DNA of 35,604 nucleotides from NCBI GenBank assembly GCA_903934375.1, contig CAIZNP010000151.1:1-35604 (forward strand). The letters are read 5' to 3'. Below are positions 7,656 to 15,545 of this stretch, in pieces. This DNA comes from an uncultured Synechococcaceae cyanobacterium. Its GTDB lineage: Bacteria > Cyanobacteriota > Cyanobacteriia > PCC-6307 > Cyanobiaceae. Each line of letters starts with the position of its first letter. The stretch's first letter is position 1. A program made the position numbers and the translations under genes. The notes below the pieces were generated by a model. It did no database searches, had not been told where the DNA came from, and saw only the letters and a program-made list of their open reading frames with translations.

Positions 7656-9119
7656 TTGGCTGGTTCCCGCCGCTGGATCGATCCCCTCCTCAGTCCCCGG
7701 ATCGCCAAGCCGGGCCTGCGCAAGCTGTGGGGCCTGATCTGGCGCCCCGAGTCAGTGCTGTGGCTCCTGCTCGCCAGCCTGCTGCTGCTGCCGGTGGTGA
7801 TGGTGAACTCCATGTCGGCCGCCACCGTGGCCCAGATGGAGCTCCAGGCCGATGAGATCTCCACCCTGGCCTCGGGGATCCGCGCTTACTACGCCGATAA
7901 CGTGATCGCCCGCCTTCAGGCCGCTGACGGCCAGGCGACATACTCGGAGAACTACCGCGACATCCACGGCGGCATCCCGATTCCGGCAACGCTCTCGATC
8001 GAGCTCGGCGCCCTGTTCGATAACGCGCACAGCGACGGGCGTATCTCCTACCATTTTCTTTCCGACTATCCCTTTGCCAAGAGGCTCTCCAAGCCGCTCG
8101 ATTCCTTCGAGCAGGAGGCGATCCAGTCCTTCCGCGTTGATCCGCAGCGCAAGACCTTCACCCAGCTCCGCGGCAATGGCCTCGGGCGCTCCTCCTATCG
8201 GCTGGCTACGCCGGTGATCATGCGTCCGGCCTGCGTTACGTGCCACAACGCCCACCCGGATTCCCCCAAGCGCGACTGGAAGGTCGGCGACGTCCGCGGC
8301 ATCCAGGAGGTGTCCGTCAACGGGTTGCAGGTGGATGGCTTCGGAAATCTCACCGGTCTGTTCGCCTACGTGGGCGTTGTGGGCCTCACCTCGGTGGCTG
8401 CCACCAGCGTGTTCCAGCGCCAGAGCCGGAAGCTCTCCCAGGCGAACCGCCAGCTGATGGATTCCAGTCAGCGCGAATCGAACCTGGCGGCCCGGCTGGC
8501 GGATCAGCTGCAGGAGCTTTCGATCTTCGGCAGCGTCGTGGACGACTCGGTGATTGGAATCACCATCGCCGACATGCGCAGGCCGGATGCGCCGCTGATC
8601 TACGTGAACAGTGCTTTCATCGCCATCACCGGCTACCCCCGCGATCTGGCGGTTGGCTATAACTGCCGCTTCCTACAGGGTCCGGAGACCGACCCAGCCG
8701 AACTCCAGATCCTCCGCGACGCCCTGAAAACGGGCCAGGCCTACAGCGGCGAGCTGATCAACTACAAACAGGACGGCACCCGGTTCTGGAATCGACTCAC
8801 TCTGTATCCGATTCGGCTCGGCGAAAACGACACCCCTGACTACTACGTCGCCAACCAGGTCGACGTCACAGCCCTCAGGCAGCGGTCGGGTCTGCCCCAA
8901 GGCACGCTGGATGCTCTCCAGCAGGACGCGGAGGACGCCCGGCTTGCTCTGCGCGATGCCGACCGCTTCTCGGAAGCCCTGCGCCAGCGCGTAACACAGT
9001 CTGACTCGAGCAGCCCTGAGGTGGAAGCCTTCTTGCTGGCGGATCAGCAGGCCCATGGCCGACTTCTTAAACTCATTGAAGCACTTCGGCGCCTGACGGC
9101 TAACGGACACCAGTTCTGA
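7656..9119 (+). CDS. membrane sensor: periplasmic heme-c DUF3365 (Tll0287-like) domain plus cytoplasmic LOV domain
   Basis: This 487-aa receptor has no output domain. A first membrane segment (about 34-50) is followed by an extracytoplasmic DUF3365-like domain with a c-type heme motif CVTCH (193-197). A second hydrophobic segment lies at about 232-252 and a probable coiled coil at 255-290. A PAS/LOV domain follows (about 291-405) with the core GYNCRFLQGPETDP; Cys337 is the residue that forms the flavin adduct. LINYKQDGTRFWNRL and YYVANQVDVT complete the LOV fold. The C-terminal 80 residues look helical. It probably senses redox or a small ligand through heme, and blue light through FMN. The start is a TTG; no ATG lies upstream in frame. 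Its TGA shares one base with the next ATG (TGATG), so a signal to the linked cyclase is the likely output. Confidence 0.9.
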   Translation: MAGSRRWIDPLLSPRIAKPGLRKLWGLIWRPESVLWLLLASLLLLPVVMVNSMSAATVAQMELQADEISTLASGIRAYYADNVIARLQAADGQATYSENYRDIHGGIPIPATLSIELGALFDNAHSDGRISYHFLSDYPFAKRLSKPLDSFEQEAIQSFRVDPQRKTFTQLRGNGLGRSSYRLATPVIMRPACVTCHNAHPDSPKRDWKVGDVRGIQEVSVNGLQVDGFGNLTGLFAYVGVVGLTSVAATSVFQRQSRKLSQANRQLMDSSQRESNLAARLADQLQELSIFGSVVDDSVIGITIADMRRPDAPLIYVNSAFIAITGYPRDLAVGYNCRFLQGPETDPAELQILRDALKTGQAYSGELINYKQDGTRFWNRLTLYPIRLGENDTPDYYVANQVDVTALRQRSGLPQGTLDALQQDAEDARLALRDADRFSEALRQRVTQSDSSSPEVEAFLLADQQAHGRLLKLIEALRRLTANGHQF

Positions 9120-10324
9120 TGCCCGATCTGTCCAAGCCGCTGCTGCAAACGAATCGGTTTCTGCGCAACCTTCTGGTTGGCTTCTGGCTGGGAGGAGCTG
9201 CCCTTTGCACTGTGCTGCTCGGCACGATCGATCTGGTGGAGCGCCACCGCGAGGTGCTCAACGATGCCGAGCACGTGCGCGACGTCGTCGCGGCTTCCCT
9301 GATGACACCGATGGAGACGGCCAAGCGGCAGATGCTGCTGCAGTCGTATATCAACACCCCACGCGAGGACGAGCTGGATGGCATGAACCTGATGCTCGTT
9401 CTCAATGCCTCCGGTCGGGTGATCTACAGCTCAAGACCCAGTTGGCTGGGTCTGTCGGTCACTGACCCCCTGCTGAACCTCAGAGAGACCAGCGACCCCG
9501 ATTTCCAGGAACTGGCGGCCTGCTTCGGGCGAGCCGACCCCGACTGCATGACCTACAGCACCTCAGCCCTGGAGCTGCGACTCGGCAGCTTCACCGTGGT
9601 CCGGCCGCTGGAGCGTCCCTCCCGCGACATCGGCATCAGCCGCGAGAAGCTGCTGTTGGTGGCCAACTATGACCCCGGTGTTGTGCTGATCGACTACAGC
9701 CACGACCTGGTGATCCTGCTGCTCTCCAGCCTGGCCACCATGGGTGGTCTCACCCTGGTGCTGGCCTATCTGCTCTATTCATGGCTGCTGCCTCAGCTCA
9801 CCGAGACATCCCAAACCGACGGCCTGACCCAGCTGATCAATCGCAACCTGTTCATGGATCAGGCCAAGGAGCTGCTGGCCGAGGCGGAGGAGCGTCAGGC
9901 CGAGATGGTGTTCGCCATCCTCGACATCGATCATTTCAAGCTCATCAACGACACCTACGGCCACGCCTGCGGCGATGCTGCATTGGCCCATGTTTCGGCG
10001 ATTTTCCGCACGGTGACGCGGCCGGATGATCTGTTGTGCCGGTTTGGTGGCGAGGAGTTCGCCCTGCTGCTCAACGGCTCGCGTCAGGCCACCGGTCGCG
10101 CCCTGGATCGGATGCGGCTTCAGCTGGAGATGAGCCGCCTGACCTTCGCCGGACATCAGCTCAAGCTCACCGCTAGCTTCGGCGCTGCAGCCACGGCGGA
10201 TTGTGGCTACAACATCGATTATCTCTACACAACGGCCGATAAGGCCCTCTACATCGCCAAGCAGACCGGTCGCAACCGTCTGGAATGGAGCGATGGGCGG
10301 GTCCTCAGTCGGTTGGCCCGTTGA
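9119..10324 (+). CDS. membrane-bound diguanylate cyclase (GGDEF)
   Basis: This protein should make cyclic di-GMP from two GTP. Of its 401 residues, the first membrane helix is at about 17-40, an extracytoplasmic sensor region covers about 41-195, a second helix lies at about 196-224, and a GGDEF domain runs from 228 to the end. The active site GGEEF (310-314) is intact, as are DIDHFKLINDTYGHACGD and the inhibitory RxxD site (RPDD, 301-304) five residues upstream, so product feedback is expected. The sensor region has two cysteines (135 and 143) that could form a disulfide. The gene starts in the stop codon of the heme-LOV gene and is followed after five bases by a phosphodiesterase gene. Confidence 0.93.
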   Translation: MPDLSKPLLQTNRFLRNLLVGFWLGGAALCTVLLGTIDLVERHREVLNDAEHVRDVVAASLMTPMETAKRQMLLQSYINTPREDELDGMNLMLVLNASGRVIYSSRPSWLGLSVTDPLLNLRETSDPDFQELAACFGRADPDCMTYSTSALELRLGSFTVVRPLERPSRDIGISREKLLLVANYDPGVVLIDYSHDLVILLLSSLATMGGLTLVLAYLLYSWLLPQLTETSQTDGLTQLINRNLFMDQAKELLAEAEERQAEMVFAILDIDHFKLINDTYGHACGDAALAHVSAIFRTVTRPDDLLCRFGGEEFALLLNGSRQATGRALDRMRLQLEMSRLTFAGHQLKLTASFGAAATADCGYNIDYLYTTADKALYIAKQTGRNRLEWSDGRVLSRLAR

Positions 10325-10329
10325 GCACC

Positions 10330-12282
10330 ATGCGCTTTCCCGCCATTCCAGAGGATGATCGGGCCCGGCTGCAGGAGTTGCATAGTTTCGGGGTGCTCGA
10401 TACAACCGCCGATCCCGATTTCGACGACATCACCGAGCTCACCCGCCGTGTGGCGGGCACTGAGATCGGCATCATCAGCCTCGTGGATCAGGATCGGCAG
10501 TGGTTCAAGAGCTGCGTCGGTGCCCCGCTGGCTCAGCAGGAAACACCACGCTCAATCTCGTTCTGCGGCCACACGATCCTGCAACGTGATCCGCTGATTA
10601 TTCCTGACGCCCGCGAGGATCCGCGCTTCGCCGATAACCCCCTGGTGGCCGGTGAGCCCGGGATCCGCTTCTACGCTGGCTTCCCATTGATCACCCCCAA
10701 CGGCTTCGCCCTCGGCAGCCTCTGCGCCATCAGCCGGCAGCCCCGGCAGCTCTCCCCCGGTCAGATTGACAGCCTGCGCCGTCTGGCCTCGATGACGGTC
10801 AATCACCTCGGCCACCTCCGCGAATCCGCCCTGCTGAATGCCTCGGAGCAATCGCTGAATGCGGAGCGCCTGAAGCAATCAAGCCTGAGGCAGGGCTTCG
10901 CCTCCCTCGATCAGCTGCTCAGCCGCGAGCAGTTGCTGCAGACGGTTGAGCTGATCATGGCGATGGAGGTGGGCTCCCCCTTCGCGCTGCTGCGCTGCCG
11001 CTTCCGCGACTACGACCGCATCAACGCCACCTTGGGCGGAGCGATCGCCGAGGAGTTCATCAACGAAGGTGCACGGCGGATGCTGGCGGCGGTGCCGCGC
11101 GGCAGCACCGTGGCCCGCTTCTCCGAAGCCGAGCTGGTGGTGCTGCTGCCATTCGACGAGGAAGATGCCGATGTGCAGCGGGCCGCGGAGCGGATCATCG
11201 GCTTCACCAACCAGACCTACCGCAGTGGCGCGCAGTCCCTGTCGATGGGGGTGGCCATCGGCATCGCCGTGTTCCGCCGCGACTACGACACGGTGGAGGC
11301 GATCCTGGCCGACACGAGCATGGCCGTACGGCTGGCGCTGCGTTCCGCCGGCAGCGCCTTCCGCTTCATCGACGCCGAAACACGGGTGCTGGCACGCGAG
11401 ACCTATCGGCTTGAATCCGATCTGCGCGAAGCCCTCAAGAACCGCCTGCTCGAGACCCACCTCCAGCCGATCGTGGATCTCAGCAGCGGCGAGCCAGTCG
11501 GCTTCGAGGCCCTGGCGCGCTGGCAGCGGGGCGATCAGTTGCTCAGTCCGGCCGCCTTCCTGCCGACGCTCAACGAGGGTGGCGTCACCGGCGAGCTCGA
11601 TCTGCTGATCATCGAGAAGGCGCTTGCCGCCGTGCCCCTGCTGGCCCTGCCCATCCCTCAGCGGCCGATGACGATGAGCGTCAACCTCTCCGGGATCCTG
11701 CTGGAGGAGCCCGATCTGCGTGCCCGTCTGCTGCAGCTGATCGAAGACAACCCGCTGCCGATCGGCTGGACCCTGCAGGTGGAGCTGCTGGAGGATGCCT
11801 TCCAGGACAGCAGCCCCGCCTTCGATCACTTCCTCGAACAGCTCGTGGCCCGATCGGTGGCCATCGCCATCGATGATTTCGGCACCGGCTATTCCTCTCT
11901 GGCCCGACTGATTTCCCTGCCGATCCATGCGGTGAAGATGGATCGCGCCTTCGTGCTGCGTCTGGATGAGGCGAGCGAATCGCCGCGCACCCTCCTGCGC
12001 ACCATGCTCACCATGCTCAACGACCTGGGCCTCGCCGTGACGGCCGAGGGGGTGGAAACCGCCACTCAGAAGCGATGGTTGCTCGATCAGGGCGTCCGCA
12101 AGGCCCAGGGTTACCTGTTCCACACGCCCCTGCCGGTGGATGCGGCGATTGAACTGCTGCAGGCGCTCGACTACCGCCCCAGAGCCATTCCCGTGGATCC
12201 CCGCCGGCTCAAGGCGATCCGGCGCCGGCGACAATCGTTCTGGCGCCTGCCCTTCTTCGACCGTCGCCAGCCCGGCGGATGA
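10330..12282 (+). CDS. cytoplasmic GAF-GGDEF(degenerate)-EAL protein, probable c-di-GMP phosphodiesterase
   Basis: I chose the ATG at 10330, five bases after the cyclase stop; the track start at 10285 lies inside the preceding gene. The 650 residues contain a GAF domain (about 12-160), a GGDEF domain (about 190-345) and an EAL domain (about 360-615). The GGDEF active site is replaced by SEAEL (265-269), so it should not synthesise c-di-GMP but may bind GTP as a regulatory domain. The EAL catalytic set looks complete: FEALARW (392-398), Asn452, Glu485, DDFGTGYSSL (515-524), Lys536, Glu573 and Gln593. It should hydrolyse c-di-GMP to pGpG. It has no membrane segment. Its pairing with a cyclase suggests opposed activities under one sensor. 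Confidence 0.92.
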   Translation: MRFPAIPEDDRARLQELHSFGVLDTTADPDFDDITELTRRVAGTEIGIISLVDQDRQWFKSCVGAPLAQQETPRSISFCGHTILQRDPLIIPDAREDPRFADNPLVAGEPGIRFYAGFPLITPNGFALGSLCAISRQPRQLSPGQIDSLRRLASMTVNHLGHLRESALLNASEQSLNAERLKQSSLRQGFASLDQLLSREQLLQTVELIMAMEVGSPFALLRCRFRDYDRINATLGGAIAEEFINEGARRMLAAVPRGSTVARFSEAELVVLLPFDEEDADVQRAAERIIGFTNQTYRSGAQSLSMGVAIGIAVFRRDYDTVEAILADTSMAVRLALRSAGSAFRFIDAETRVLARETYRLESDLREALKNRLLETHLQPIVDLSSGEPVGFEALARWQRGDQLLSPAAFLPTLNEGGVTGELDLLIIEKALAAVPLLALPIPQRPMTMSVNLSGILLEEPDLRARLLQLIEDNPLPIGWTLQVELLEDAFQDSSPAFDHFLEQLVARSVAIAIDDFGTGYSSLARLISLPIHAVKMDRAFVLRLDEASESPRTLLRTMLTMLNDLGLAVTAEGVETATQKRWLLDQGVRKAQGYLFHTPLPVDAAIELLQALDYRPRAIPVDPRRLKAIRRRRQSFWRLPFFDRRQPGG

Positions 12283-12312
12283 CCACAGCCTGCCGAAGAG
12301 CCGGGGAGCCGT

Positions 12313-13602
12313 TCAGGCGGCTGCCAAGGCCTGCAGGGCAGCGGCGATCGCTCCGTAGCAGCGTTGCAGCTGCTCCTCGCTGATGCCCAGGGGAGGCAGC
12401 AGATACACAACATTGCCCAGGGGCCGCAGGTACACCCCCTGCTGCATGCAGTGGCGCTGCAGCTGTTTGCCGATCGGGTTGAGATAGCTGGCCTCGCCGA
12501 TGCACACGTCGAAGGCGGCCATAGTGCCGAGGCAGCGGGGCCGCTGCACCGCCGGCAGGGTGCTCAGCTCCTCCAGCAGGGGCCGGTGGCGGCTCTCGAA
12601 GTCCTGGTAGCGGGGAGGATCGGACTGCAGCAGATCCAGGCTGGCCAGGGCGGCGGCACAGCCGAGCGGGTTTGCGGTGAAGCTGTGGCCGTGGAAGAAG
12701 GTGTGGCCGGGCGTTTCGCTGATGAAGCCGCGGTGGATCCGTTCGCTGGCCATCGTGACCCCCATCGGCAGGAAGCCGCCGGTGAGGCCTTTGGACAGGG
12801 CCATCAGATCCGGCTGAATAGCAGCCCGCTGGCAGGCAAACAGGGCGCCGGTGCGTCCGAAGCCGGTCATCACCTCATCGGCGATCAGCAGGGCGCCGCT
12901 GGCGCGCACGCGCTCCTGCACCCCCCGCAGGAAGGCCGGCCGCACCAGCCGCATACCGCTGGCGCCCTGGATCAGTGGCTCAAGGATCACGGCAGCGGTG
13001 GGGGTCTTGAGTGCCTGCTCGAGCTGATCGAGCGCCTCGCGCTCGCGCGCCTCCACGCCCTCGTCGTGCCAGTGGGTGTGCGGCCAGCCCACATGCCTCA
13101 CCTCGAACAGCAGCGGCTCGTAGGCCGTGGTGAACAGCGAGCGCTCCCCGAGGGCCATCGCGCCCACGGTGTCGCCGTGATAGGCGCCCTCGAAGGCGAT
13201 CAGCTGGCGCCGCTCCGGCGCATCCGTGCCTCCCTCCCGGTTTCGCCACCACTGCCAGGCCATCTTCAGGGCCACCTCAACGGCCGTGGAGCCGTTGTCG
13301 GAGAAGAACAGCCTCTCCAGGCCAGTGAGTGCGCTCAGGCGTGTGGCCAGCAGCTCGGCGGGCTGGTGGCTGAAGTTGGCGAAGATCACCTGCTCCAGCT
13401 GCAGCGCCTGCCGGGCGATCGCTGCGGCGATCGACGGTTCGGCGTGGCCGTGCAGCGTCACCCACCAGCTGCTGATGGCATCAATCAGCCGCCGCCCATC
13501 GGCCAGCTCCAGCTCGCAGCCCCGTGCCGAGCGCACCAGCAGGGGTTCCGGGGCGGTGGCCACCTGGGTGGTGGGGTGCCAGAGGTTGGGGTGCCAGCTC
13601 AC
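12313..13602 (-). CDS. bioA: adenosylmethionine-8-amino-7-oxononanoate aminotransferase (biotin synthesis)
   Basis: BioA transfers the amino group of S-adenosylmethionine to 7-keto-8-aminopelargonate in biotin synthesis. The 429-aa class III PLP aminotransferase matches the family length. Signatures are SSWWVTLHGH (44-53), SDNGSTAVEVALKMAW, AYHGDTVGAM, IADEVMTGFGRTG (240-252) and LMALSKGLTGGFLPMG with Lys271 as the likely PLP lysine, then HGHSFTANPLGCAAA. The start is GTG (13600-13602), giving MSWHPNLWHPTTQ. Other biotin genes are not adjacent in the window. It converges on the phosphodiesterase gene with 30 bases between the stops. Confidence 0.95.
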   Translation of the reverse strand: MSWHPNLWHPTTQVATAPEPLLVRSARGCELELADGRRLIDAISSWWVTLHGHAEPSIAAAIARQALQLEQVIFANFSHQPAELLATRLSALTGLERLFFSDNGSTAVEVALKMAWQWWRNREGGTDAPERRQLIAFEGAYHGDTVGAMALGERSLFTTAYEPLLFEVRHVGWPHTHWHDEGVEAREREALDQLEQALKTPTAAVILEPLIQGASGMRLVRPAFLRGVQERVRASGALLIADEVMTGFGRTGALFACQRAAIQPDLMALSKGLTGGFLPMGVTMASERIHRGFISETPGHTFFHGHSFTANPLGCAAALASLDLLQSDPPRYQDFESRHRPLLEELSTLPAVQRPRCLGTMAAFDVCIGEASYLNPIGKQLQRHCMQQGVYLRPLGNVVYLLPPLGISEEQLQRCYGAIAAALQALAAA

Positions 13603-13641
13603 AGCGTTGTCCTGCCTGTTCTCGTGTCGATGTCCTGTGCT

Positions 13642-13962
13642 TTAAAGGCAGGATTCCGTCCAGTAACGCACCCGCTGCATTGAGGGGAAGAAGCTCACCC
13701 GCTGCAGGCGGCACTGCCGTGTTGCCTGGCCTGGGGCACTGATGGCCACAGACCCGTTCAGACAGGTGTACACGGGCATGCGGTAGGGCGACAGGCGCAC
13801 GCTCTGATCAGCGCATTCGTTGATCTCGGCAAAGCGCAGACGCTGGTTGTTCGGCCAGTCACGCTTGGCATTGAGCCAGCGCTCGAATGCCGATGGCAGG
13901 GGATCGAAGGGCAGCGCCAGGGCTTGCTGTGGGGCTAGGAGCGTGTCGCGCGTTGCGCTGAG
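13642..13962 (-). pseudogene. secreted-type hypothetical protein fragment without a start codon
   Basis: The minus strand here reads an open frame ending in TAA (13642-13644). It carries PFDPLPSAFERWLNAKRDWPNNQ, INECADQ, YRMPVYTCLNGSVAI and RYWTESCL, which looks like real protein with four spaced cysteines as in small exported proteins. The preceding LLAPQQALA resembles the end of a signal peptide. No ATG, GTG or TTG lies in frame upstream of this segment before the sequence turns into the neighbouring locus. The ORF track misses it for that reason. It is either a gene that lost its 5' end or one with a frameshift or sequence error near 13,950. The family is not recognised. Confidence 0.5.
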
Positions 13963-14006
13963 GCCAGGAAGTGGTGATTGAGCTCCTGTGATTCCGGAAT
14001 ATCCGA

Positions 14007-14378
14007 TTGCAGCCGTGCCTGGTATCCGCAGGCGCCGATCTATCCCGTTGTGCTTCGCCCTGGCGGCGACCCCGACAGCCTCTCCGGCCTGACCCGGATG
14101 GATGCAGCCCAGCGTGTTGCCCTGCGCATGGCAGAGGCTCCGCCACCCGGCAGCGAACCACCATCGCCTTCCTCGAGGGGATGCTGCAGCATCACGGCGA
14201 TGCGCTGGCGATGGCCCATGAGGCCCTCGGCCGCAGCCACAACAGCACCATCCGCCGCTTGGCCCGCCTGATCGTGATCGACCAGCGGCGGCAGATCCTC
14301 GAGCTGCGGGGCATGCTTCACAACGCCGGGCTGAACAAGCCCGAGTACCACCGCTTCGATCCGTTGTTCCGGCTCTGA
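14007..14378 (+). CDS. DUF305-family protein, 5' end uncertain (possible frameshift)
   Basis: The C-terminal 75 residues match the DUF305 four-helix pattern: FLEGMLQHHGDALAMAHEAL, then IRRLARLIVIDQRRQILELRGMLHNAG. DUF305 proteins are small, often exported, and implicated in metal handling. The N-terminal 50 residues of this frame (TTG start) are rich in Arg, Pro and Cys and look non-coding. The +1-related frame from TTG 13978 reads more plausibly (YPQAPIYPVVLRPGGD, MDAAQRVALRMAEAPPPGS) and then loses the DUF305 core at about 14,150. One missing base there would join the two. No signal peptide is visible in either version. Confidence 0.55.
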   Translation: MQPCLVSAGADLSRCASPWRRPRQPLRPDPDGCSPACCPAHGRGSATRQRTTIAFLEGMLQHHGDALAMAHEALGRSHNSTIRRLARLIVIDQRRQILELRGMLHNAGLNKPEYHRFDPLFRL

Positions 14379-14453
14379 CGCCACGCCTGGCTAGGCCTGA
14401 ACCAGCCCATTGCGCGCGTCAGTCTGCAGAATCAGCACACCTTGGCGCTGCTG

Positions 14454-15545
14454 ATGAACTACACCCAGAGTTTTCTCGAGATCGTGGTGGGGATCCTGCT
14501 GCTGTTCGGCGGCGGTGAGTTGTTTGTGGCCGGCTCGGTGGCCCTGTCGCTGCTGCTGGGCATTCCCCAGATCGTGATCGGTCTCACGGTGGTGTCGATG
14601 GGCACGAGCGCCCCGGAGCTGTTCGTGAGCCTGCTCTCCACCATCCAGGGGGGTGCCGGAGGCGATGCCATCGCCGTGAGCAACGTGGTGGGCTCCAACA
14701 TCTTCAACGTGCTGATCGTTCTGGGTGCCAGTGCGGTGGTGATGCCGCTGCGCGTGAAGAGCCGGCTGGTGCGCCGTGATGTGCCGCTGCTCCTGGCCGT
14801 GTCGATGGCCACCTGGGGCATGGCCTCCGGTGGACGGCTCACCTGGGTGGCGGGTCTGGCGCTGCTCACCGGCACCGTGATCAACCTGCTCTGGGAGATC
14901 CGCTCGGCCAAGGAGGAGCCCGCAGAGGCCGCCGAGGAGCTCGAGGCCGATGGTGCCTCGCCGGCGCCTCAGGCGGCGATCAAGCTGGCGGCGGGCCTCG
15001 GTCTGCTGGTGTGGGGCTCGCAGCTGCTGGTCAAAGGTGCCATCGCCGCCGCTCAGGGCCTGGGCGTCAGTGAAACGGTGATCGGTCTCACCATCGTGGC
15101 CGCCGGCACCTCGATGCCGGAACTGGTCACCTCGCTGGTGGCGGCCTACCGCGGCAAGGCCGACCTGGCGATCGGCAACGTGGTGGGCAGCAACCTGCTG
15201 AACCAGCTGGTGATCCTTGGCCTCTGCGGTGTGGTGTCAGGCGGGCGCGGGCTGGCCGTCGATCCCGTGATGGTGGTGCGCGACTTCCCGATCATGGTGG
15301 CCACCACCCTGGCCTGCCTGCCCATCTTCTGGACCGGCGGCGTGATCACTCGCCTGGAGGGCTGGATTCTGATGGGCCTCTATGGCCTGTATGTGGTGGA
15401 GCAGCTCCTGTCCAACTCCGCCTCCACCGCCACCGATGAATTCCGGCTGCTGGTGCTGGTGGGCGTGCTGCCGTTGCTGCTGGTGTTCTTCACCTGGGCA
15501 GCGCTGCGCTGGCGCAGTCAGCGGCAGCAGCTGCCCGCTGGGTGA
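14454..15545 (+). CDS. calcium/sodium antiporter, CaCA family (YrbG-like)
   Basis: An integral membrane cation exchanger with about 10 helices in two inverted halves. Each half carries the alpha-repeat: GTSAPELFVSLLSTIQGG with VSNVVGSNIFNVLIVLG, and GTSMPELVTSLVAAYRG with IGNVVGSNLLNQLVILG. These acidic and Asn/Ser residues bind Ca2+ and Na+ in the family. An acidic loop (AKEEPAEAAEELEADGA) separates the halves. I prefer the ATG at 14454 (MNYTQSFLEIVVG) over the track TTG at 14442. The next gene's first possible ATG overlaps the stop (TGATG at 15543-15547), suggesting one transcript. Confidence 0.92.
   Translation: MNYTQSFLEIVVGILLLFGGGELFVAGSVALSLLLGIPQIVIGLTVVSMGTSAPELFVSLLSTIQGGAGGDAIAVSNVVGSNIFNVLIVLGASAVVMPLRVKSRLVRRDVPLLLAVSMATWGMASGGRLTWVAGLALLTGTVINLLWEIRSAKEEPAEAAEELEADGASPAPQAAIKLAAGLGLLVWGSQLLVKGAIAAAQGLGVSETVIGLTIVAAGTSMPELVTSLVAAYRGKADLAIGNVVGSNLLNQLVILGLCGVVSGGRGLAVDPVMVVRDFPIMVATTLACLPIFWTGGVITRLEGWILMGLYGLYVVEQLLSNSASTATDEFRLLVLVGVLPLLLVFFTWAALRWRSQRQQLPAG

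Noticed and set aside
10879-12234. 451-aa minus-strand ORF opposite the GAF-GGDEF-EAL gene
   Set aside because: Antisense shadow with no domain; the plus strand has a complete EAL site.
12364-13683. 439-aa plus-strand ORF opposite bioA
   Set aside because: Antisense shadow of a recognised aminotransferase.
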